DNA of 64,000 nucleotides from Neobacillus terrae (GTDB taxonomy: Bacteria > Bacillota > Bacilli > Bacillales > Cytobacillaceae). The notes under the pieces are model-generated. The model saw only the letters and a list, made by a program, of their open reading frames with translations. It was not told where the DNA came from and searched no databases. The stretch is from NCBI RefSeq assembly GCF_011393025.1, contig NZ_JAAOEO010000007.1, positions 62,001 through 126,000 on the forward strand. The letters are read 5' to 3'. This document shows positions 1 to 9,159 of the stretch, one piece after another. How positions within the stretch are numbered: the first letter of the stretch is position 1; every line of letters begins with the position of its first letter. A program made the position numbers and the translations under genes.

Positions 1-1093
1 CTGTTCCTGCAAACTTATCGGGTCGGGAATCTTGATGATAATAACTAGTTAAAGGTGGAAGGCGCCTTACTGAAGTTGAGACTGCTTCATTGTAATAAGC
101 AATTATTTTCTCATCCAGAGTGGGATTTTCAGAGCAGCTCCTTAAAGTCGAAGTTGGAAAAGCACCTTCCCAACCTCTCCAGCCAAGGTTAATAAATCCT
201 TCTTGCTCTGATTCCATCATAGGAGCTTTAGTTATCTGAGTAACCGGTATTGGTTTATACTGAACGAATGAAAAAATCGACTCTGCCAGATCCTGTCCGA
301 CATTTCCCACATATTTGATGTACTGATTAGAAAACCTTTGAAATGAAATGCCTGGTATATTGCGAACTCCTTTGGCCATTACGGTAAGCGTTTCCTGAAT
401 AGATGCAGGAAGTTCATTAAACCGTGTGACGACGGGTGGATCAGAGATAAATGTATTCTTACTTACGTCAATCTCAATTATTTTACCAGCAATCTCCATA
501 GGATCCTGACTTAAATTAAATGGGTCATAGCCTGCTCCGCCATCTCCGGTTGTTAAAACAAGTTTTCCTGTTTCAGGTGAAAAGTTTAAGCTATTGACAC
601 CATTATGATTAAAAAACGGTCTTCTTACGTTAAGTAATGCCCGTCGTTTTTGAGGCTGTCCATTCGATTGGAAAATCCATTCTTCAACTGTATTAATATG
701 ATCATATTGAGTTTCTCTATTTATCCATTTTAAGTTTAAGGTTTTAGGATCACATGGGTTAGGCTTGAAATGTTCAGAAAGAGCACCTGCGCCCTGTGTT
801 CCTGCTACTGAATAATGAAGGTAAAACAGACCGTTATAATAAAATTGGGGATGAAACGCCAGCCCTACCAAACCCCGTTCATCATATCCACCAGAAGAAC
901 CTAATTTTATGATTCTTGAGCGAATATCTAAAAAAGTCCTTACAACGCCGTTTCCTATGTAAAAGATCTCTCCGACCTGGGTTGCAATAAATAATCTTTC
1001 AATAGAGTCTCCGGGCAGTATAGCTGTTTTTATAACAGTAGGTAAATTTATCTTAGTAACAATGGGCCGTAAATTAACCTTAACTTTTATCAC
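1..1093 (-). CDS. PQQ-type glucose/sorbosone dehydrogenase-like beta-propeller (partial)
   Basis: The reading frame is open on the minus strand from a GTG at 1093 to the window edge, so the C-terminus is missing (about 364 residues visible). An AAGGAG-type ribosome binding site lies about 11 bases upstream of the GTG. Family hallmarks of soluble glucose/sorbosone dehydrogenases are readable: an RGLVGLAFHP block near residue 70, FFNHNGVNSLNFSPETGKL followed by TTGDGGAGYDPFNLSQDP near residues 150-185, and an INLGWRGWEG block near residue 300. These proteins are six-bladed propellers that oxidise sugars with PQQ, but many Bacillaceae members are uncharacterised and PQQ use is not certain. No signal peptide is visible. 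It stands alone, divergent from the next intact gene. Confidence 0.8.
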   Translation of the reverse strand, partial: MIKVKVNLRPIVTKINLPTVIKTAILPGDSIERLFIATQVGEIFYIGNGVVRTFLDIRSRIIKLGSSGGYDERGLVGLAFHPQFYYNGLFYLHYSVAGTQGAGALSEHFKPNPCDPKTLNLKWINRETQYDHINTVEEWIFQSNGQPQKRRALLNVRRPFFNHNGVNSLNFSPETGKLVLTTGDGGAGYDPFNLSQDPMEIAGKIIEIDVSKNTFISDPPVVTRFNELPASIQETLTVMAKGVRNIPGISFQRFSNQYIKYVGNVGQDLAESIFSFVQYKPIPVTQITKAPMMESEQEGFINLGWRGWEGAFPTSTLRSCSENPTLDEKIIAYYNEAVSTSVRRLPPLTSYYHQDSRPDKFAGT

Positions 1094-1344
1094 CTAACTT
1101 TCCACTCCTTCTTATTGTTTCCTTTCATAAAAAATATGATGAGAACTGTTCTTTTAGCACTAAAGCAGGGATGGGGAACTGATACAAGAAGTCGAGTGTC
1201 TTTTTTATTGAGGATCTCCAAAAGGATATTTGTAGTGTGTCAGACTTAGCAATAGGGGATTAGATTTGGAGGAGAAAGCCATGTTAAAAGGATTGGGGTT
1301 AGACGTGGGGCATTAAAGTGGATATTGGTAATAAGTAATATAAA

Positions 1345-1385
1345 AAAGGATAGACAGAGCAGTATTCTGCTCATCTATCCTTTTA
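1345..1385. terminator. Hairpin terminator shared with two other sites
   Basis: An inverted repeat (AAGGATAGAC-AGAGCAG / CTGCTCATCTATCCTT) with A/T runs on both sides, suited to terminate either strand. Nearly the same hairpin occurs at 14516-14562 and 22461-22506. Each copy sits just 3' of an EamA-type transporter gene or its remnant. Confidence 0.75.
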
Positions 1386-1391
1386 TTATGA

Positions 1392-1539
1392 TTAGGCTCC
1401 CATTTTTTCTTGGACAAGCTGATTCCCCGGCTGCTTTTTCTTCCTGTTAACGAAATGCCAATGCAAGTTTATAAATTGGCCAGGAAACACTCCAAATAAT
1501 GATCAAGCCCGCCATCATTAAAAACCATTTTAAATTCAT
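1392..1539 (-). pseudogene. Internally deleted EamA/DMT transporter
   Basis: From the ATG at 1539 the first 29 residues match the N-terminus of the intact transporter at 22515-23411 (MNLKWFLMMAGLIII then WSVSWPIYKLALAF). The sequence then jumps, out of frame, to the transporter's extreme C-terminus (VNRKKKQPGNQLVQEKMGA, stop at 1392). About 250 internal residues are gone. Homology to the intact locus continues into the upstream leader (about 1600-1680 against 23480-23560) and into the downstream terminator, so a whole locus was once present here. Confidence 0.85.
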
Positions 1540-1972
1540 TCGATCTTTTCACTCTCAGTATTAATAGTTACAGGCAGGCTAATTAGCTTAAAAAACAGAG
1601 TCTATCTGCTATCTCTTATAAAAATAATAACTTTCATAGAATACGCCCCTTCGCAAAAAATTTCAATAAAGATGTTTTGGAAAAAAATCACACTAACTTT
1701 TCAGGACTATTTAGTGGAAGCAAAATTAGTGGTGGTTGATTTAGAGACAAATACATTTTAAAAATATATACCCTTACATAGAATGTGGTTCTGCCAAGAA
1801 ATCCATCACTATGTGATTTTTTCAGTTTTTAAAAAAGGGAAGCTTACTACCCTAATAGATAGTAAGTCTTATACTATAATCTCCAACCTCGACACCTGAG
1901 TGAATTTTTTATTAGCGCAACAAAGAAAGTTTTAAGTTCAATTATGTAATTATTGAAAATATTAAAACTATA
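1540..1972. other. Non-coding stretch, partly leftover transporter leader
   Basis: No supportable gene. About 1600-1680 is recognisably similar to the leader of the intact EamA transporter around 23480-23560 (shared ATACGCCCCTTCG core). The rest is AT-rich without recognised motifs. Confidence 0.55.
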
Positions 1973-2001
1973 TTGACAATTCTGAATTGTATTCGTAAAA
2001 T
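1973..2001 (+). promoter_or_regulatory. Sigma-A-type promoter of the GntR gene
   Basis: A perfect -35 TTGACA (1973-1978) and a -10 TAAAAT (1996-2001) are separated by 17 bases. The expected start of transcription falls inside the palindrome beginning at 2006. Confidence 0.75.
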
Positions 2002-2005
2002 ACAC

Positions 2006-2034
2006 TTAACTCTTCATATGATATGAAGAGTTAA
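2006..2034. promoter_or_regulatory. Perfect 29-bp palindromic operator
   Basis: Two 14-base arms (TTAACTCTTCATAT and its exact reverse complement) flank a single central G. The palindrome begins 4 bases after the -10 box and ends just before the ribosome binding site of the GntR gene. This placement suits a repressor that blocks initiation, most simply the GntR protein acting on its own gene. No second copy was seen upstream of the next gene at 2917. Confidence 0.75.
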
Positions 2035-2049
2035 AGGGAGGTGGGAAAC

Positions 2050-2751
2050 ATGGCATTAAAACGTATATCTCTCGTCGACGATGTTGTTAATATCTTTTTA
2101 AAAGATGTGGAAGATGGAGTGTATACATATGGTGATAAATTGCCCTCCCAGAAGGAATTGGCAAATCGTTATCAGGTAAGCTTAATTGTTATTAGAGAAG
2201 CTCTCATTAAATTATCTGCAGTAGGGATAATAAGTTTTCATCAAGGAAAAGGTACTTACCTTAATAAATCAGAAGCAGGATCGTTTGCTCAATCTGAATT
2301 TTCATCATTAATTTTCCATAATATCAATAACCTTCTTGAAATTGTTGAAGCGAGACAGCTGATTGAAAGTGAAACAAGCTCATTAGCAGCACAACGAAGA
2401 ACAAATAACAATCTTATAGAAATAGAAAAAACTATTGATGGCATGAAGAGAAGCTTAAACGATAATGAAAATTTTGCTAGATGGGATGTTGATTTTCACA
2501 TTTCTGTAGCAGCAGCATCTAAAAATCAAGCACTGCAAAAAATGACTACCCTTCTTATTGATAGTTATCGATCAGAAATATCAAAATTTTTTCAAGTTCC
2601 AGGCGTGATTGAAAAGATATTAACGGAACACGAAAGTATCTATTATCAAATTTTAAATAGGAATAGCAGGAAGGCGTCTATAATTATGCGTAACCATCTT
2701 AAATTACCGGAAAAAGTCTTTTCAGTAAAAATAGCTGAATTAAGCAATTAA
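2050..2751 (+). CDS. GntR/FadR-family (FCD) transcriptional regulator
   Basis: A protein of about 233 residues. The N-terminal winged helix (residues about 8-75) has the GntR pattern GDKLPSQKELANRYQVS then REAL and GKGTYL. The C-terminal part (about 90-220) is an FCD effector domain with the likely metal/ligand residues in DVDFHISVAAASKN and the later EHESI and RNHL histidines. FCD proteins usually sense small carboxylic acids. ATG 2050 is preferred over the in-frame GTG at 2041 because AGGGAGGT is correctly spaced from it. It probably controls itself through the palindrome at 2006-2034, and by position the catabolic genes that start at 2917. Confidence 0.9.
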   Translation: MALKRISLVDDVVNIFLKDVEDGVYTYGDKLPSQKELANRYQVSLIVIREALIKLSAVGIISFHQGKGTYLNKSEAGSFAQSEFSSLIFHNINNLLEIVEARQLIESETSSLAAQRRTNNNLIEIEKTIDGMKRSLNDNENFARWDVDFHISVAAASKNQALQKMTTLLIDSYRSEISKFFQVPGVIEKILTEHESIYYQILNRNSRKASIIMRNHLKLPEKVFSVKIAELSN

Positions 2752-2916
2752 ATAAGCTAGATCCTTCTTTTGTAAACGCTCTATTTTAGTTTGATAGATC
2801 TCTTAAAAAATTAAGTTACCATTTTTAAACTTAGAAAGTTGTTTACCAAGACATGAGACAAATGGAGTGTAAGAGGCTATTAAGTTTCGTTATCCTCAAT
2901 TAATGACTGAATAGGG

Positions 2917-4008
2917 GTGGAGAATCTGACTAACTATCAAATTGCAGTTATTCCTGGTGATGGAATCGGCCCGGAAGTAGTTATTGAAGCTGTTAAAGTA
3001 CTTAAACTACTCAAAACACTGGACCCTTCATTTCAAATCGACTTTGATACATTTGATTGGAACAGTGAGTATTATCTTAGACATGGAAAAATGATGCCGG
3101 AAGACGCCCTTGATACTATAAAAAAATATGATGCCATTTTATTCGGAGCTATAGGTGATAGCCGGGTCCCTGATGATGTAACGGTATGGGAGCTGATTAT
3201 GCCAATCCGGAAAAATTTTAAGCAGTATATTAATTTACGGCCAGTTAAATTATTGAAGGGAGTTCATAGCCGGTACCCAGGTGGAAATATCGATTTTGTT
3301 ATTGTCAGGGAAAACGCTGAAGGTGAATACTCCAATAGCGGGGGAAGATTGTATTCAGGCATGGAACAGGAGGTTGCTGTCCAAAATACTATTATAACAA
3401 GGATAGGCACGAAAAAAGTTGCAAGATTTGCTTTTGAATATGCTAAAAAGCATGGTAAAAGTACGGTCACAAGCGCAACAAAATCGAATGCAATTATCCA
3501 CTCAATGAAACTATGGGATGAGGCAGTAAATGAGGTAGGAAAAGATTTTCCATCCATTAACCTGCAAAGCTATTATGTTGATGCCCTGGCAGCTTATTTT
3601 GTTTCTAGGCCAGAGGACTTCGAAGTGGTTGTTGCTTCCAATTTGTTTGGAGATATTTTAAGTGATTTAGGTTCTGCGGTTGTAGGAGGGCTAGGACTTT
3701 CCCCTTCTGCAAATTTAAATCCGGAAGGTGATTTCCCTTCCATGTTTGAACCTGTACATGGTTCTGCTCCTGATATTGCCGGCAAAGGAATTGCCAATCC
3801 AATTGCACAAATTTGGTCAGCAGCACTTATGCTTGAGCATTTGGGGAGAAAGGATTTAGCGACGGTCATTTTGGAATCAATTGAACAGGTTCTTGTAAAA
3901 AAAGAAGCACAAACTCCAGATTTAGGCGGCAGTTCAACGACAAGTGAGATGGGTTCAGCGATAAGAGATGCTATACAACAATTACTATTAGTTAAAGAGG
4001 GTCGATAA
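2917..4008 (+). CDS. Decarboxylating beta-hydroxyacid dehydrogenase (tartrate/D-malate/dimethylmalate type)
   Basis: A 363-residue member of the isocitrate/isopropylmalate dehydrogenase superfamily, closest by motif memory to tartrate and D-malate dehydrogenases (TtuC/DmlA). Visible features are the N-terminal AVIPGDGIGPEV, RENAEGEYSNSGG with the catalytic Tyr, TSATKSNAI with the catalytic Lys, YYVDALAAYFV and DILSDLG metal aspartates, and the NAD-site block EPVHGSAPDIAGKGIANP. The family oxidises and decarboxylates 2-hydroxy-dicarboxylates using NAD. The start is uncertain: GTG 2917 fits the frame, but the purine-rich stretch around it could serve a CTG at 2926. It overlaps the following SDR by one base (TAATG), so they are co-translated. 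In context, 3,3-dimethylmalate is a plausible substrate (inference). Confidence 0.88.
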   Translation: MENLTNYQIAVIPGDGIGPEVVIEAVKVLKLLKTLDPSFQIDFDTFDWNSEYYLRHGKMMPEDALDTIKKYDAILFGAIGDSRVPDDVTVWELIMPIRKNFKQYINLRPVKLLKGVHSRYPGGNIDFVIVRENAEGEYSNSGGRLYSGMEQEVAVQNTIITRIGTKKVARFAFEYAKKHGKSTVTSATKSNAIIHSMKLWDEAVNEVGKDFPSINLQSYYVDALAAYFVSRPEDFEVVVASNLFGDILSDLGSAVVGGLGLSPSANLNPEGDFPSMFEPVHGSAPDIAGKGIANPIAQIWSAALMLEHLGRKDLATVILESIEQVLVKKEAQTPDLGGSSTTSEMGSAIRDAIQQLLLVKEGR

Positions 4009-4751
4009 TGATGAGAATGGAAAACGAAGTATTTGTTGTTACTGGTGCACAGGGAGGAATGGGGAAAGAAACAGTTCGACGATTCTTAGAAGAAGGGGCA
4101 TTAGTTGTCGCTGTTGATCTTAATGTGGACGGAGTAGAGGAAAGTGATCATCTATTGCCGATTGCTGCGGATTTAACTAAGGAAGAGGAAGTGGAGAAAG
4201 TTTTTTCTTCTGCATTTGAGAAATTCGAGCGTATTGACGGGCTTGTTAATATTGCTGGTATCGCCCAGCCGGCAACGCCGATTGAAGAAGTGAGATTGGC
4301 TGATTGGGAGAAAATTATGCGAGTCAACGTAACTGCTCCATTTTTAACTTGCCGTGCTGCTGTACCATACATGAAGAAAAAAGGGGGAGGAGTAATAGTC
4401 AATATCGCTTCTATCTCCATGGTGAGGCCAAGGCCTGGTTTAAATGCCTATATCGCGTCTAAGGGAGCCGCAGTTTCATTCTCACAAGCATTGGCCATTG
4501 AATTAGCTGAGTATGGGATTAGGGTCAATGTTGTGAACCCAGGTCCGGCTGATACAAAAATGCTCGGGGAATTTACTGCAAAGGATAAGGATTTTGAGAC
4601 AGTTAAAGAAAATGTTTTTAAGAAAAGTGTTCCATTGGGAAGGCTGATTGAACCTATTGATATTGCGAATTCCCTTGTGTATTTATGTTCAAGAGAAGCG
4701 TCCATTGTGACAGGTTCTGTCTTAAATGTAGATGGTGGAAGGGGGATTTAA
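4008..4751 (+). CDS. Short-chain dehydrogenase/reductase (SDR)
   Basis: A 247-residue classical SDR. The Rossmann glycine motif TGAQGGMG lies near residue 12, the NIAGIAQP motif (NAG equivalent) near 83, the catalytic Ser in NIASISM and the catalytic YIASK near residue 150, followed by RVNVVNPGPADT. It should perform an NAD(P)-dependent alcohol/ketone or alcohol/aldehyde oxidoreduction. It is translationally coupled to the dehydrogenase before it and directly abuts the aldehyde dehydrogenase after it, so the three enzymes probably act in series: alcohol to aldehyde here, aldehyde to acid by the next. In a pantoate route this would be pantoate 4-dehydrogenase (inference). Confidence 0.9.
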   Translation: MMRMENEVFVVTGAQGGMGKETVRRFLEEGALVVAVDLNVDGVEESDHLLPIAADLTKEEEVEKVFSSAFEKFERIDGLVNIAGIAQPATPIEEVRLADWEKIMRVNVTAPFLTCRAAVPYMKKKGGGVIVNIASISMVRPRPGLNAYIASKGAAVSFSQALAIELAEYGIRVNVVNPGPADTKMLGEFTAKDKDFETVKENVFKKSVPLGRLIEPIDIANSLVYLCSREASIVTGSVLNVDGGRGI

Positions 4752-6212
4752 ATGATGCAGGCTATCAATGGTCAAATTCAAGGATGTTACATAGGCGGCG
4801 AATGGATAATCCCTAATAAAGAGAGATTAATAGAAGTGAAAAACCCTGGGGACGGATCAACTTTGGCATTTGTTCCGAGAGGGGACAAGGAAGAAATTGA
4901 CCTAGCAGTCAATGCGGCAAAAAAAGCATTTCATTCCCAAGAGTGGAAGAAATTTAGTCCTTATAATCGGGGTAAGATTCTTTATCAGGCAGCGGAAATC
5001 ATTCGCGAGAATAGGGAAGAATTAGCAAAATTAGAGACGTTAGATGTCGGAAAGCCACTGACTCAATCTGCTGTGGATGTAGAGATTGCTGCACGTTATT
5101 TTGAATATTACGCTGGTGTCGCTGATAAAATTTTTGGAGAAACGATTCCGGTTGAACCAGGAATCATTGATTATACTGTTCGTGAACCGATAGGTATCGT
5201 TGGACATATTATTCCTTGGAATTATCCTTTGCAAATTGCATCGAGAAGCATTTCTGTTTCAATAGCAACAGGGAACGCTGCGGTTCTAAAGCCAGCTGAG
5301 GATACACCTTTAACGACGCTTAAGCTAGTTGAATTAATCGAACCTTTAGGGCTTCCAAAAGGTATTGTTAATGTGGTAACAGGTTACGGTCATGAAGCAG
5401 GAGCAGCGCTTTCTGGTCACCCTGATATAAACCACATTACTTTTACAGGTTCGGTAGAGACAGGTAAAAGGGTCATGGAGTCAGCTGCTCAAAATATAGT
5501 TCCCGTCACCCTTGAGCTTGGAGGAAAATCCCCTAATATTGTCTTTGCTGATTGTAATGAAGAGCAGGCTCTAAAGTGGGTGCTTAAGTCCATTGTGCAA
5601 AATTCAGGTCAGACTTGTTCTGCAGGCTCCCGTTTGGTAATTGAAAAATCCATAAAAGAAAATTTCATTCGGAAGCTGGCAGCTGCAATGGAGGAGCTTT
5701 CGATCGGTCTCGGAATTGATAATCACGATCTAGGGCCAGTGCTTTCCAAAAAGCAATTTGATCGCATCCAAAGTTTTATTGATCTAGCCAGGAAGGATGG
5801 AATTAGAATTTTAACAGGAGGAGATCGCAGATTAGTAGAAGGGTGCGGATTAGGCTACTACTTTGAGCCAACCATCTTGGATAATGTTCCAGTAAGCCAT
5901 TATCTTGCTCAGGAAGAAATTTTCGGCCCCGTATTGACAGTAACCACATTCCAAACAGAAGAAGAAGCAATCGAAATTGCAAACGGTACACCGTATGGTC
6001 TTGTTGCTGGAGTTTGGACTGAAAACGTTGGCATTGCTCACCGTGTTGCCAGCCAACTTCAATGTGGCCAAGTATTTATCAATCATTACGGGGCGGGCGG
6101 AGGCATAGCACAGCCATTCGGAGGTTACAAAAAAAGCGGATTCGGCCGTGAAAAAGGGTTAGAGGCATTGCAAAATTATACACAAGTAAAAAATGTGGCA
6201 CTGAAATATTAA
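4752..6212 (+). CDS. NAD(P)-dependent aldehyde dehydrogenase
   Basis: A 486-residue ALDH of normal family length. It shows the oxyanion Asn in the IIPWNYPL block near residue 157, the coenzyme motif FTGSVETGK near 232, the general base in LELGGKSPNIVF near 255, the nucleophile in NSGQTCSAGSR near 290, and the C-terminal GGYKKSGFGREKG. Overall it resembles betaine-aldehyde-type enzymes, but the substrate cannot be read from sequence. It begins directly after the SDR stop, in one operon with it and the decarboxylating dehydrogenase. In a pantoate route it would convert 4-aldopantoate to dimethylmalate (inference). Confidence 0.92.
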   Translation: MMQAINGQIQGCYIGGEWIIPNKERLIEVKNPGDGSTLAFVPRGDKEEIDLAVNAAKKAFHSQEWKKFSPYNRGKILYQAAEIIRENREELAKLETLDVGKPLTQSAVDVEIAARYFEYYAGVADKIFGETIPVEPGIIDYTVREPIGIVGHIIPWNYPLQIASRSISVSIATGNAAVLKPAEDTPLTTLKLVELIEPLGLPKGIVNVVTGYGHEAGAALSGHPDINHITFTGSVETGKRVMESAAQNIVPVTLELGGKSPNIVFADCNEEQALKWVLKSIVQNSGQTCSAGSRLVIEKSIKENFIRKLAAAMEELSIGLGIDNHDLGPVLSKKQFDRIQSFIDLARKDGIRILTGGDRRLVEGCGLGYYFEPTILDNVPVSHYLAQEEIFGPVLTVTTFQTEEEAIEIANGTPYGLVAGVWTENVGIAHRVASQLQCGQVFINHYGAGGGIAQPFGGYKKSGFGREKGLEALQNYTQVKNVALKY

Positions 6213-6448
6213 GGGTGAATAAAGAGTTTGGATTACTAATAATTTGTGATCTTTATCCTAATTTAGATGGCTTCGAGATTTGATGTTTTAGGTTAAATAT
6301 CATTTAATCAGCCTGTTTTAACTATCCTGTTTGTGTGTAATTATCGTTGCTGTTTTTCTGGAAATTTAGACTTGTATTGATTGATATAAATAGACATTTA
6401 AAAATGAAGAGAATTTTTAACACAAGGAATGAAAGAAAGGACGATAAA

Positions 6449-7300
6449 ATGGAGCCGATTATTCGCTTGGAAAATGTATCGTTTTCCTACAAAATCAATG
6501 AAAAAACGAAAGTATCCGTTCTAAAGAATATCTCCTTTTCTATAATCCCTGGAGAATATGTAGCCATTATTGGTCACAATGGATCAGGAAAATCAACCTT
6601 ATCTAAACACCTTAACGGGATCTTGACTCCAGACAATGGTGATGTATGGGTTCACGGTAATAACACAAAGGATACAAACAATAAACGGTCCATTCGTCAA
6701 ACCGTTGGCACGGTCTTTCAGCATCCGGATAACCAAATTGTGGCGACAATCGTGGAGGAGGATGTTGCATTTGGGCTGGAGAATATTGAGGTACCGAGGG
6801 AGGAAATGAAAAAAAGAGTAGATGAGGCTTTAAATGTTGTAAAAATGTCTCAGTTTCGCCATAGGCCGCCCCATCATCTATCCGGGGGACAGAAGCAAAG
6901 AGTTGCAATTGCCGGGGTGCTGGCGATGCACCCGGATTGCATTGTTTTTGATGAAGCAACAAGTATGCTAGATAGTTTTGGCAGAAAAGAAGTTTTGCAG
7001 GTTATGCGAAAAATGAACAATATGGGGATGACAATTATTACCGTGACCCATCATATGTCGGAAGCGGCGGAAGCAGACCGGATTATCGTCATCGAAGACG
7101 GGCAAATTGTTATGGATGCACCGCCACGTGAAATTTTTAAACATAAACAGGAATTGAAGAATTTGCAATTAGAAGTACCTTCTGTAAGCCAAATGGCCGA
7201 AGGGATACACCAACAATTTCCCGATTTTTCTACGGAATTAATCCAGGAGGATGAGTTTATTGATGAAGTAATGAAATTCTCCAAAGTGGAGGTGATCTGA
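6449..7300 (+). CDS. ecfA1: ECF transporter ATPase, EcfA1 type
   Basis: A 283-residue ABC ATPase with Walker A GHNGSGKST (about residues 42-50), Q-loop FQHPDNQIV, signature LSGGQKQR, a Walker B reading IVFDEATSMLD and an H-loop THHMSEA. The HPDNQ Q-loop and DEATSMLD are typical of the A1 subunit of energy-coupling factor importers. The start at ATG 6449 follows a GAAAGAAAGG ribosome binding site; a longer frame from 6347 lacks one. The stop overlaps the EcfA2 start. It forms the energising module with the next two genes and is probably a dedicated set, because the S component follows at once. Confidence 0.92.
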   Translation: MEPIIRLENVSFSYKINEKTKVSVLKNISFSIIPGEYVAIIGHNGSGKSTLSKHLNGILTPDNGDVWVHGNNTKDTNNKRSIRQTVGTVFQHPDNQIVATIVEEDVAFGLENIEVPREEMKKRVDEALNVVKMSQFRHRPPHHLSGGQKQRVAIAGVLAMHPDCIVFDEATSMLDSFGRKEVLQVMRKMNNMGMTIITVTHHMSEAAEADRIIVIEDGQIVMDAPPREIFKHKQELKNLQLEVPSVSQMAEGIHQQFPDFSTELIQEDEFIDEVMKFSKVEVI

Positions 7301-8196
7301 TGGGAGCGAGACCAATCATCCAAGTAGAAAACCTGTCTCATACATATATGAAAGGTACTCCGTTGGAGCATGTTGCTTTAAAAGGAGCCAACCTGTATGT
7401 AGAAGAAGGCGAGTGTATTGCCATTATTGGCCATACTGGTTCGGGGAAATCCACCTTGATCCAACATTTCAATGGGCTTATGCGTCCAGAATCTGGAAAG
7501 GTAATCATTGACGGGGTAGACTTGTCAAAGAAAAAGGTCGACGTAAAAACGCTAAGACAGAAAGTGGGACTCGTTTTTCAAAATCCTGAGGATCAAATTT
7601 TTGAAAAAATCATTGGCGATGATATTGCCTATGGACCATTCAAATTAGGTCTTCCACTTAAGGAGGTGAGGGAGCGAGTAAAATGGGCGATGTCTGTTGT
7701 AGGACTAGACTTCGAGCAAATGAAAGATAGACAGACCTTTGCTCTTAGCGGTGGACAAAAACGGAAGGTTGCCTTGGCAGGGATTCTTGCTTTAAAACCA
7801 AAGATTTTGGTCCTAGATGAACCGACAGCTGGCCTTGATCCAAAATCTAGGAACGAATTGCTGGAAAAAATTAAACGGTTAAATAGGGAGGAGAAATTAA
7901 CAGTTATTTTCGTGTCACACAATATGGAGGAGGTAGCCATGTTGGCAGACCGCATCTATGTGATGGCGGGAGGAAAGGATGTATTATGCGGTACCCCGAA
8001 GGAAATTTTTACGGATAAAGAAAAACTGCAGCTGCATCATATTGGAACACCTGAAACAGTCCAGGTCCTTTATAGGTTAACTGATCTTGGATACAAAGTA
8101 AGCGTGGATGCCTTTTCAATTAGTGAAGCAACCGAAGAAATCATCAAGGTTCTTCATGGTACAAAGGAGGATTTGGAAGATGTCCAGCGAGTTTGA
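7300..8196 (+). CDS. ecfA2: ECF transporter ATPase, EcfA2 type
   Basis: A 298-residue ABC ATPase with Walker A GHTGSGKST (about 41-49), Q-loop FQNPEDQIFE, signature LSGGQKRK, Walker B ILVLDEPTAGLD and H-loop SHNMEEVA. The PEDQIFE Q-loop and the canonical DEPTAGLD distinguish EcfA2 from EcfA1. The start codon overlaps the EcfA1 stop (TGATG). The 3' end overlaps the EcfT start by 17 bases and carries its AAAGGAGG ribosome binding site, so the three are tightly coupled. Confidence 0.92.
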   Translation: MGARPIIQVENLSHTYMKGTPLEHVALKGANLYVEEGECIAIIGHTGSGKSTLIQHFNGLMRPESGKVIIDGVDLSKKKVDVKTLRQKVGLVFQNPEDQIFEKIIGDDIAYGPFKLGLPLKEVRERVKWAMSVVGLDFEQMKDRQTFALSGGQKRKVALAGILALKPKILVLDEPTAGLDPKSRNELLEKIKRLNREEKLTVIFVSHNMEEVAMLADRIYVMAGGKDVLCGTPKEIFTDKEKLQLHHIGTPETVQVLYRLTDLGYKVSVDAFSISEATEEIIKVLHGTKEDLEDVQRV

Positions 8197-9022
8197 AATA
8201 TCCCGAAGTATTACAATCGGCCAATACGTGCCAACAGATTCTTATATACATCGCTTAGACCCCAGAGTAAAGCTTCTTTTATTTGTTGTAATCGTGGTCG
8301 CTATTGCTTTTAATACGAGTTATATCGGAAACGCCATTGGACTGTTCCTATCACTCTATTTATTCTGGGCATCCAAAATACCTATCAGTTATGGACTATC
8401 CGGTGTAAAACCAGCCATTCCTTTTATTATCATCCTGGCCCTTTTGCAGCTTCTTTTTCAAGGTCAGCTCTTTTCCGGCGGCAAAGTGTATGTGGATTAC
8501 GGCTTTATCTTGATTACTAGTGAAAGTATTCGCTTGGTGGTAGTATCTGCCGTTCGTTTTATTGAAATTATCTTCTTAAGCAGTGTTCTTACCTTATCTA
8601 CTTCAACTACACAATTAACTCATTCAATTCAAAGTTTACTAAGTCCATTAAAGAAAATTAACTTTCCAGTACATGAAATTTCGCTTATCACAACCATTTC
8701 GATTCGGTTTGTCCCAACCTTCGCCATTGAAATGGAAAAAATGATGAAAGCCCAGGCTTCAAGGGGAGCGGACTTTGGTACAGGCGGTTGGTGGAGAATC
8801 ATTCAGAGAACAAAAGAAACTTTTCCCATCATTATTCCCTTATTCAACATCGCATTATCAAGAGCTGAGGACCTGATTCTTGCAATGGAATCCAGATGCT
8901 ATACACCAGGTGGCAACAGAAGCTCCTACTCCGTTTATAAAACTTTGGCGAAGGATTACCTCGTTTTATTGGTTGGACTATTATTTGCATACCTGCTTAT
9001 TTTTTACCCGTTTCCATTTTAA
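8180..9022 (+). CDS. ecfT: ECF transporter transmembrane subunit EcfT
   Basis: About 280 residues. It starts at ATG 8180 with AAAGGAGG nine bases upstream; the longer in-frame start at 8108 would lie deep in ecfA2. The N-terminus carries YIHRLDPRVKLLLF, a standard EcfT opening, followed by several membrane segments. The coupling-helix signature is recognisable in QASRGADFG (ARG-type motif) and in the second AMESRCYTPGG element. It links the two ATPases to the substrate-specific subunit encoded next. Confidence 0.92.
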   Translation: MSSEFEISRSITIGQYVPTDSYIHRLDPRVKLLLFVVIVVAIAFNTSYIGNAIGLFLSLYLFWASKIPISYGLSGVKPAIPFIIILALLQLLFQGQLFSGGKVYVDYGFILITSESIRLVVVSAVRFIEIIFLSSVLTLSTSTTQLTHSIQSLLSPLKKINFPVHEISLITTISIRFVPTFAIEMEKMMKAQASRGADFGTGGWWRIIQRTKETFPIIIPLFNIALSRAEDLILAMESRCYTPGGNRSSYSVYKTLAKDYLVLLVGLLFAYLLIFYPFPF

Positions 9023-9159
9023 TGAATAGTTACGTTTCTTGTATTCTTTGATAATTGAACTATAACCCAACAGGACAACGAGAAAAAAATAGATTCGTCG
9101 ATAAATCCTGTCAAAAAGTTTGGAACAGCCATTCTAAAAATAAAAGGAGAGAAAATGGA

